From contig JANXWM010000212.1 in NCBI GenBank assembly GCA_025351145.1, positions 1-9,294 on the forward strand: DNA of 9,294 nt. The letters run 5' to 3'. Origin of the DNA: Chitinophagaceae bacterium. Its GTDB lineage: Bacteria; Bacteroidota; Bacteroidia; Chitinophagales; Chitinophagaceae. Both the position numbers and the translations under genes were made by a program. This document shows positions 6,525-9,294 of the stretch, piece by piece (position 1 is the stretch's first letter; every line of letters begins with the position of its first letter). The notes below the pieces were generated by a model that saw only the letters and a program-made list of their open reading frames with translations, was not told the origin of the DNA and did not search any database.

Positions 6525-6590
6525 TCTGTTACTCTACCCCTGAGTTATCCCGATTTATCGGGAAGAGGATTCGAACCCCTGACACACAGA
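6525..6590 (-). tRNA. Candidate circularly permuted tRNA-like unit
   Basis: Order on the minus strand: TCTGT (6590-6586), variable GTGTC, T-arm AGGGG TTCGAAT CCTCT (6580-6564), 3' acceptor TCCCGAT (6563-6557), two nt AA, 5' acceptor ATCGGGA (6554-6548), TA, D-arm ACTC AGGGGTA GAGT (6545-6531), A, and ACAGA (6529-6525). Folded together, the acceptor pairs 7/7, the D-stem 4/4 and the anticodon stem ACAGA/TCTGT 5/5, with a 5-nt variable loop: a complete class I cloverleaf in permuted order. Outside, the trailer GTGGG (6517-6513) can pair with the leader TCCAC (6601-6597), extending the anticodon stem past an internal loop. Any way of closing a 7-nt anticodon loop fails to give U33, so a decoding role is doubtful and no isotype is assigned. 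The alternative is remains of two tandem, near-identical tRNAs. Confidence 0.55.
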
Positions 6591-6612
6591 TTAATGGTGG
6601 ACACAGCCCTAT

Positions 6613-6719
6613 TGCTGCAACAGCATACAGATAATTACTACACCTGCACTGCAGTGTTATTGAAAACACTTGCCTGGTTTGCTGCAAACTTGCATATATC
6701 CATCTTGCCGTTAAGCAAG
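6613..6719 (-). ncRNA. Hairpin-rich leader upstream of the tRNA-like units
   Basis: In about 107 nt between the PcfJ gene and the tRNA-like units four short stems follow one another on the minus strand: CTTGC/GCAAG (6719-6704), GTTTG/CAAAC (6689-6677), CAC-TGC/GCA-G-GTG (6656-6641, one bulge) and TGCTG/CAGCA (6625-6613). No coding frame is convincing. This may be a structured part of the same transcript or a decayed further tRNA: GTAGTAATTATC resembles the D-arm of the CAT unit at 9111. Loops of 3 nt do not fit a normal tRNA arm. Confidence 0.3.
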
Positions 6720-6725
6720 CTTTTG

Positions 6726-6749
6726 AAACCCCTAATCCCTGAAGGGAAT
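6726..6749 (-). repeat. Short palindromic repeat R2, copy 3
   Basis: On the minus strand, ATTCCCTTCAGGGATTAGGG followed by GTTT, starting about 37 nt after the PcfJ stop. It matches the R2 consensus. The CCCTTCAGGG palindrome is not followed by a T tract and is a poor terminator. Confidence 0.65.
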
Positions 6750-6785
6750 AAAGGCATAATATTTTTAAGCACTTTCTACGTTGCT

Positions 6786-8045
6786 TTATAAATATGGGCT
6801 AACAACCAGTGCATTTTTCGCCGCCCATGCTTCCATATATTTTTTTGCTTCTGCCGATATAGGCTTGTTCATTTTTGCTTTTGCCTGCATGATCCTTTTC
6901 AAAAAAATGTTTACTTCAATTGTGGCAATAATATCATTCAGCACACCGCCTGAATATTTTCGTAAAGAAAAAATGGCGGTTTTCCCCTGAGCGCAGTAAT
7001 GCGTGTACGATGCTACACAATGCTTCATTGCTGCCCCTTCTTCTATCAGTTTTTTTGCTTCTGTAAGTTCTTCCAGTTTTACTATTTCTGTTTTACGTTC
7101 AATTTTAAATCCATCAATGCCGCATGATTTCCAGAACCAGTTACCTTTTACATGCGCATATTTACCGTGCCACTCATCGCTTTGCCTCATCAATGACTGA
7201 AGTGTTCTTCCCTTCAAATTATAGCCTGCATTTTCTCTTTTTGCTTCGCGTACATAATCAATCAGCTCAGTTAATTTATCATGGTTAAACATCCCGCTTC
7301 GCAAGAGTAACTGAAGAAACGATTCCCAAAAAAGTTCATCGCCAAAAGGCTTTGTACCAATCCATGAGTAAGCAATTCTTTCTGCTGTTTTTTCAATGCC
7401 ACCCATACCCTTTACCTGCGCCCAGCGCAATGCTTCTGTTACTGCCATCTTTGCCGGGGCCTGTGCAAAATAATGCCCCATTTTTTGCGTAAAAGGAATT
7501 GGAATATTTTCCATCTCCCTCACTTTTCCCCCTGCACCAAGATGTATGAACCAACTGATAAAAAGCATGTTGCCCGTTTCGTAAAACGCTTTATATAAAA
7601 ACTCTGGCACATCGTACCGGCAGAATAAATAGCTTGCCAGTTCCCTGAATTGAAATGCAGCCTGCTTTGAAACCGGCTTCCACTTAAAAATATCATTCCG
7701 CCAGTTTGCCCTGAACTGAAATGCTTTGTAAACTGCCTGTATTGAACCTTCCTCAGCAATCAATAAAGATGATTTATCAAGCTGAATGAATATGTCTTTC
7801 AAACAAGTCTTAGCACGTTGATTATTTTTCTTCACAACGTTTTCAAAGCATTCATTGATTTTCCACATTCTTTTATCTGTAGTAAAAAACTGATTTAGAT
7901 TTTTGTTCTCATATAATTGAACAATTACTTCATCAAATTTCTTAAACCGCTTTTTTGAATACTGCAGCATATCCTGAATAAGCTTCTCTCTTTCCTGCTT
8001 TAGCATAGATTGTTCTTCCCGTTGGCTTTTATGTTTCTTTGCCAT
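6786..8045 (-). CDS. PcfJ-like domain protein
   Basis: 419 aa from an ATG at 8045. The N-terminus (1-45) is very basic and helical (MAKKHKSQREEQ). The middle (45-300) is helical with many aromatic residues and resembles no enzyme I know. Residues 338-402 carry the PcfJ-like signature: AAMKHCVASYTHYCAQGK (338-355), TAIFSLRKY (356-364), then an ATIEV strand (374-378), IMQAKAKMNKPI (385-396) and a C-terminal helix. PcfJ proteins are named after an enterococcal conjugative-plasmid gene and also occur in phages and chromosomes; their biochemical role is unsettled. Here there are no transfer or phage genes, and the neighbours are tRNA-like units and an RNase H-fold gene, which suggests nucleic-acid or RNA work, an inference from context. 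The domain assignment is from the motif only. The upstream gap (8046-8229) holds no other gene. Confidence 0.8.
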   Translation of the reverse strand: MAKKHKSQREEQSMLKQEREKLIQDMLQYSKKRFKKFDEVIVQLYENKNLNQFFTTDKRMWKINECFENVVKKNNQRAKTCLKDIFIQLDKSSLLIAEEGSIQAVYKAFQFRANWRNDIFKWKPVSKQAAFQFRELASYLFCRYDVPEFLYKAFYETGNMLFISWFIHLGAGGKVREMENIPIPFTQKMGHYFAQAPAKMAVTEALRWAQVKGMGGIEKTAERIAYSWIGTKPFGDELFWESFLQLLLRSGMFNHDKLTELIDYVREAKRENAGYNLKGRTLQSLMRQSDEWHGKYAHVKGNWFWKSCGIDGFKIERKTEIVKLEELTEAKKLIEEGAAMKHCVASYTHYCAQGKTAIFSLRKYSGGVLNDIIATIEVNIFLKRIMQAKAKMNKPISAEAKKYMEAWAAKNALVVSPYL

Positions 8046-8180
8046 TGTTATAAATTTTCATACATGGTAACCCACTAAAAAAATACTGTGTATTCTGATC
8101 AAACATTTCGCTGTTTGAAATTTCTGTAAAGTTTTTTACTGTTCGCATAATTGTAAATTTTGTTGATTGTTGTTTTATAA

Positions 8181-8209
8181 ATTCTCCACCTCATTAAAAG
8201 ATGGAGAAT
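8181..8209 (-). terminator. Hairpin after the YkuK-like gene, weak terminator candidate
   Basis: ATTCTCCA (8181-8188) pairs with TGGAGAAT (8202-8209), with two more inner pairs after one mismatch. It lies about 20 nt past the YkuK-like stop. Only TTTAT follows on the minus strand, so termination would be partial and read-through to the PcfJ gene is possible. The rest of the 8046-8229 gap shows nothing else. Confidence 0.4.
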
Positions 8210-8229
8210 ATGTTTCTTAATTTTCTTTT

Positions 8230-8718
8230 CTACTGCACAATTTTATTAGCACAGCTGCTGCTGGCAAATGCATGAGGCTTTGCTTTGAATACAAACCCCA
8301 TCCCCATTATATAACCCATTGCTTCTTTCAGCGCCGCATTGCTTTTGAAGTTTGGATTGGTATTAATATCTGCATGCACTTCCATATCAATATTGAAAGC
8401 AATGAACAGATCACATAATCTGAAAGCAATATCAATACTCCTGGCAACTTCTTCCAACATCCTTTCTTTTATCGCTATTTTTCTTTTAACCATCTCGTTG
8501 TGTATGTACATGAAACCACCTTTTCCTTTGCGGATGAAAACAATCACCGTAGCGAATTCTATTTCACTTCCTTTCCGCTGGCTATCTGTACCAATACATA
8601 CTTTAAGACCATAACCAGTTTCCTTTTCTTTAATCAACATCATTCTTACTTCTTCTTCAATTGGTTGTTTGATCCGTGTTCCATCAAGCCTTCTCCATTG
8701 TTGCTGTTCCATTGTCAT
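8230..8718 (-). CDS. YkuK/DUF458-like RNase H-fold protein
   Basis: The ATG at 8718 (MTMEQQQWRRLDG) gives 162 aa; an in-frame ATG at 8760 would add 14 residues (MLCKTKVGIKIKNE) and cannot be excluded. Family marks in order: KVCIGTDSQRKG (39-50) with the first catalytic-type Asp45, a YIHNEM strand (71-76), a helix with paired Glu 88-89, VHADINTNPNFKSN (114-127) with Asp117, and the C-terminal GMGFVFKAKPHAFASSSCAN (139-158). Together these fit the YkuK/DUF458 family, predicted RNase H-like nucleases whose substrate is unknown. The acidic residues are present, so activity is plausible. Length is normal for the family and no signal peptide is seen. It follows the tRNA array on the same strand, 90 nt after tRNA-Phe (48 nt from the longer start), so it may be read from the tRNA transcript. 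Confidence 0.85.
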   Translation of the reverse strand: MTMEQQQWRRLDGTRIKQPIEEEVRMMLIKEKETGYGLKVCIGTDSQRKGSEIEFATVIVFIRKGKGGFMYIHNEMVKRKIAIKERMLEEVARSIDIAFRLCDLFIAFNIDMEVHADINTNPNFKSNAALKEAMGYIMGMGFVFKAKPHAFASSSCANKIVQ

Positions 8719-8807
8719 TTCATTTTTTATTTTGATACCAACTTTTGTTTTACATAGCATCTTTGTTGCATCGCAATCCTTTCATCTTTCTCTTATTAAT
8801 TTATCTG

Positions 8808-8880
8808 TGGACGAAGCTGGACTCGAACCAGCACTGTCACGGCTTCAACGTGATGCTCTGCCAATTGGAGCTATTCGTCC
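8808..8880 (-). tRNA. tRNA-Phe (GAA)
   Basis: 73 nt without encoded CCA. The acceptor GGACGAA/TTCGTCC pairs 7/7, D-stem GCTC/GAGC, anticodon arm TCACG TTGAAGC CGTGA (anticodon GAA), 4-nt variable loop, T-arm GCTGG TTCGAGT CCAGC, discriminator A. Position 37 is G, where bacterial tRNA-Phe normally has A. The stems are perfect, so it is probably functional. Confidence 0.88.
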
Positions 8881-8953
8881 TTTTGTTTAATGATATGCTG
8901 ATTGATATTTATTTCCTCATCATCGAATTACACGATCATCAAACAATATTTAG

Positions 8954-9025
8954 CGGATAAAGAAAGATTCGAACTTTCAACCTTGTGCTTAACAAGCACC
9001 TGCTCTGCCGTTGAGCTATTCATCC
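8954..9025 (-). tRNA. tRNA-Asn (GTT)
   Basis: 72 nt without encoded CCA. Acceptor GGATGAA/TTTATCC (one G-U), D-stem GCTC/GAGC, anticodon arm GGTGC TTGTTAA GCACA (anticodon GTT; the outer pair is a G-A mismatch), variable AGGTT, T-arm GAAAG TTCGAAT CTTTC, discriminator G as is usual for Asn. The 73-nt gap to tRNA-Phe (8881-8953) shows no further tRNA. Confidence 0.88.
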
Positions 9026-9029
9026 ATTG

Positions 9030-9104
9030 TTGGCCCGGTGCGATTCGAACGCACAACCCTCCGGTTAAAAGCCGGATACTCTGATCCAATTGAGCTACGA
9101 ACCA
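9030..9104 (-). tRNA. tRNA-Lys (TTT)
   Basis: 75 nt without encoded CCA. Acceptor TGGTTCG/CGGGCCA pairs 7/7 with two G-U pairs and an unusual U1-A72. D-stem GCTC/GAGT, anticodon arm TCCGG CTTTTAA CCGGA (anticodon TTT), variable GGGTT, T-arm GTGCG TTCGAAT CGCAC, discriminator A. Only 4 nt separate it from tRNA-Asn, so they are processed from one transcript. Confidence 0.88.
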
Positions 9105-9110
9105 TCTTTG

Positions 9111-9188
9111 TTGCAGCTGTTGGATTTGAACCAACATCTGAAGCTTATGAGTCCGCCTCAGGCGGATAACCATTACTACCAAAGCGCA
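9111..9188 (-). tRNA. Irregular tRNA-Met-like gene (CAT), probably damaged
   Basis: The T-arm GTTGG TTCAAAT CCAAC is perfect and the loop section CTCATAA reads anticodon CAT. The acceptor TGCGCTT/AGCTGCA pairs 6 of 7. The D-arm (GGTA/TATC) is odd, and the anticodon stem GAGGC/GCTTC closes a 10-nt instead of 7-nt loop (three extra bases, GGA, before CTCATAA). The palindrome TCCGCCTGAGGCGGA covers the D-to-anticodon region. This is either a tRNA hit by a palindromic repeat or a non-decoding tRNA-like RNA. CAT could also mean a tRNA-Ile with modified C34. Confidence 0.6.
9152..9166. repeat. Palindrome within the Met-like tRNA
   Basis: TCCGCCTCAGGCGGA is a perfect inverted repeat with 6-bp arms and a 3-nt centre. 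It occurs once in the window but resembles a short palindrome I recall as dispersed in Bacteroidota genomes. Its position explains the distorted D/anticodon region of this tRNA. Confidence 0.55.
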
Positions 9189-9196
9189 ATATGCAG

Positions 9197-9269
9197 TAAG
9201 CCTGAACAGATTCGAACTGTTACAAAGTGGTTTCTAAGACCACTGCCTCTTCCGTTGGGCTACAGGCCT
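9197..9269 (-). tRNA. tRNA with UAG anticodon (Leu by codon) on a class I body
   Basis: 73 nt without encoded CCA. Acceptor AGGCCTG/CAGGCTT pairs 7/7 (A1-U72, one G-U), D-stem GCCC/AGGC (3 of 4), anticodon arm GTGGT CTTAGAA ACCAC perfect with anticodon TAG reading CUA, variable TTTGT (5 nt), T-arm AACAG TTCGAAT CTGTT, discriminator A. Bacterial tRNA-Leu is class II with a long variable arm; here that arm is absent, so the charging identity is doubtful. It is not an amber suppressor, which would need CTA. Confidence 0.8.
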
Positions 9270-9274
9270 ATCTG

Positions 9275-9294
9275 TTGGCTTAGAAAGGTTCGAA
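9275..9294 (-). tRNA. 3' end of a further tRNA, cut by the window edge
   Basis: On the minus strand the last 20 nt read TTCGAAC (T-loop), CTTTC (3' T-stem), TAAGCCA (3' acceptor strand) and discriminator A, in the correct spacing. The plus-strand end holds the T-loop, so the anticodon is outside. Its spacing of 5 nt to the next tRNA fits the array. Confidence 0.7.

Noticed and set aside
6500..6554. Reading ATCGGGA (6554-6548) with the T-arm at 6517-6501 as one normal-order tRNA
   Set aside because: Only 13 nt lie between the D-stem and T-stem, so no anticodon arm can form, and the acceptor has a mismatch and a G-U; permuted pairing is better. It remains possible as a deletion product.
6446..6601. 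Y RNA of the YrlA type
   Set aside because: YrlA has a tRNA-like module, but no Ro/TROVE gene is present and the D, T and anticodon stems here fit rotated tRNA halves better.
6522..6791. Plus-strand 89-codon frame starting in the tRNA-like region (GRGFEPLTHRL)
   Set aside because: It is the antisense of T-arm and acceptor sequences plus hairpins; there is no coding signal beyond them.
8669..9084. Plus-strand frames with phrases such as AGLEPALSRLQRDALPIGA, KERFELSTLCLTSTCSAVEL and GAIRTHNPPVKSR
   Set aside because: These are antisense translations of tRNA genes, a well-known annotation artefact.
9197..9269. Amber suppressor tRNA
   Set aside because: The anticodon is 5'-UAG, which reads CUA; an amber suppressor would have CUA as anticodon.
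1..9294. CRISPR array or complete insertion sequence
   Set aside because: No regularly spaced direct repeats and no transposase were found; the repeats present are short, dispersed and in mixed orientation.

Overview
The window looks like chromosomal DNA of a Bacteroidota bacterium, most likely Chitinophagaceae-like. This is inferred from the AT-rich composition, weak or absent Shine-Dalgarno signals, Bacteroidota-type small families (a DUF6169-like protein), short intergenic palindromes of the type CCCCTTTAGGGG, and the protein style of RtcB and the slipin. Nothing in the window fixes the genus.

Layout, left to right. 1-1060 (-): membrane-anchored coiled-coil protein, cut by the window edge. 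1209-1244: strong hairpin terminator. 1253-2713 (-): rtcB RNA ligase. 2928-3594 (+): two overlapping small genes, one basic 70-aa protein and one DUF6169-like protein; these are the only plus-strand genes. 3652-4560 (-): DUF5677/HEPN-like protein, directly behind a remnant of an ABC-transporter TOBE domain. 4894-5991 (-): slipin/SPFH protein. 5992-6785: no protein gene, but two unusual tRNA-like units on the minus strand. 6786-8045 (-): PcfJ-like protein. 8230-8718 (-): YkuK/DUF458 RNase H-fold protein. 8808-9294 (-): array of tRNA genes with anticodons GAA, GTT, TTT, CAT (irregular) and TAG, plus a sixth cut by the edge.

The minus strand therefore reads: tRNA array, YkuK-like nuclease, PcfJ-like protein, rearranged tRNA-like units, slipin, HEPN-like protein, RtcB. 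RtcB ligates RNA ends of the type left by anticodon nucleases and splicing endonucleases, and RtcB-slipin neighbourhoods are known from RNA-repair loci. The inference is an RNA/tRNA maintenance island, although the long gaps and dispersed repeats show that it is not one compact operon.

The most unusual signal is at 6446-6590. Two tRNA-like units appear with their 3' half placed before their 5' half (circular permutation), with acceptor strands that complement each other across only 2 and 4 nt. The first also has a perfectly complementary anticodon stem split between its two ends. A permuted tRNA must be circularised by a ligase before maturation, and RtcB is the kind of enzyme that could do this. 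Decay of a tandem tRNA array would give the same arrangement and cannot be excluded from sequence alone. Two intergenic repeat families, four copies each, punctuate the region.
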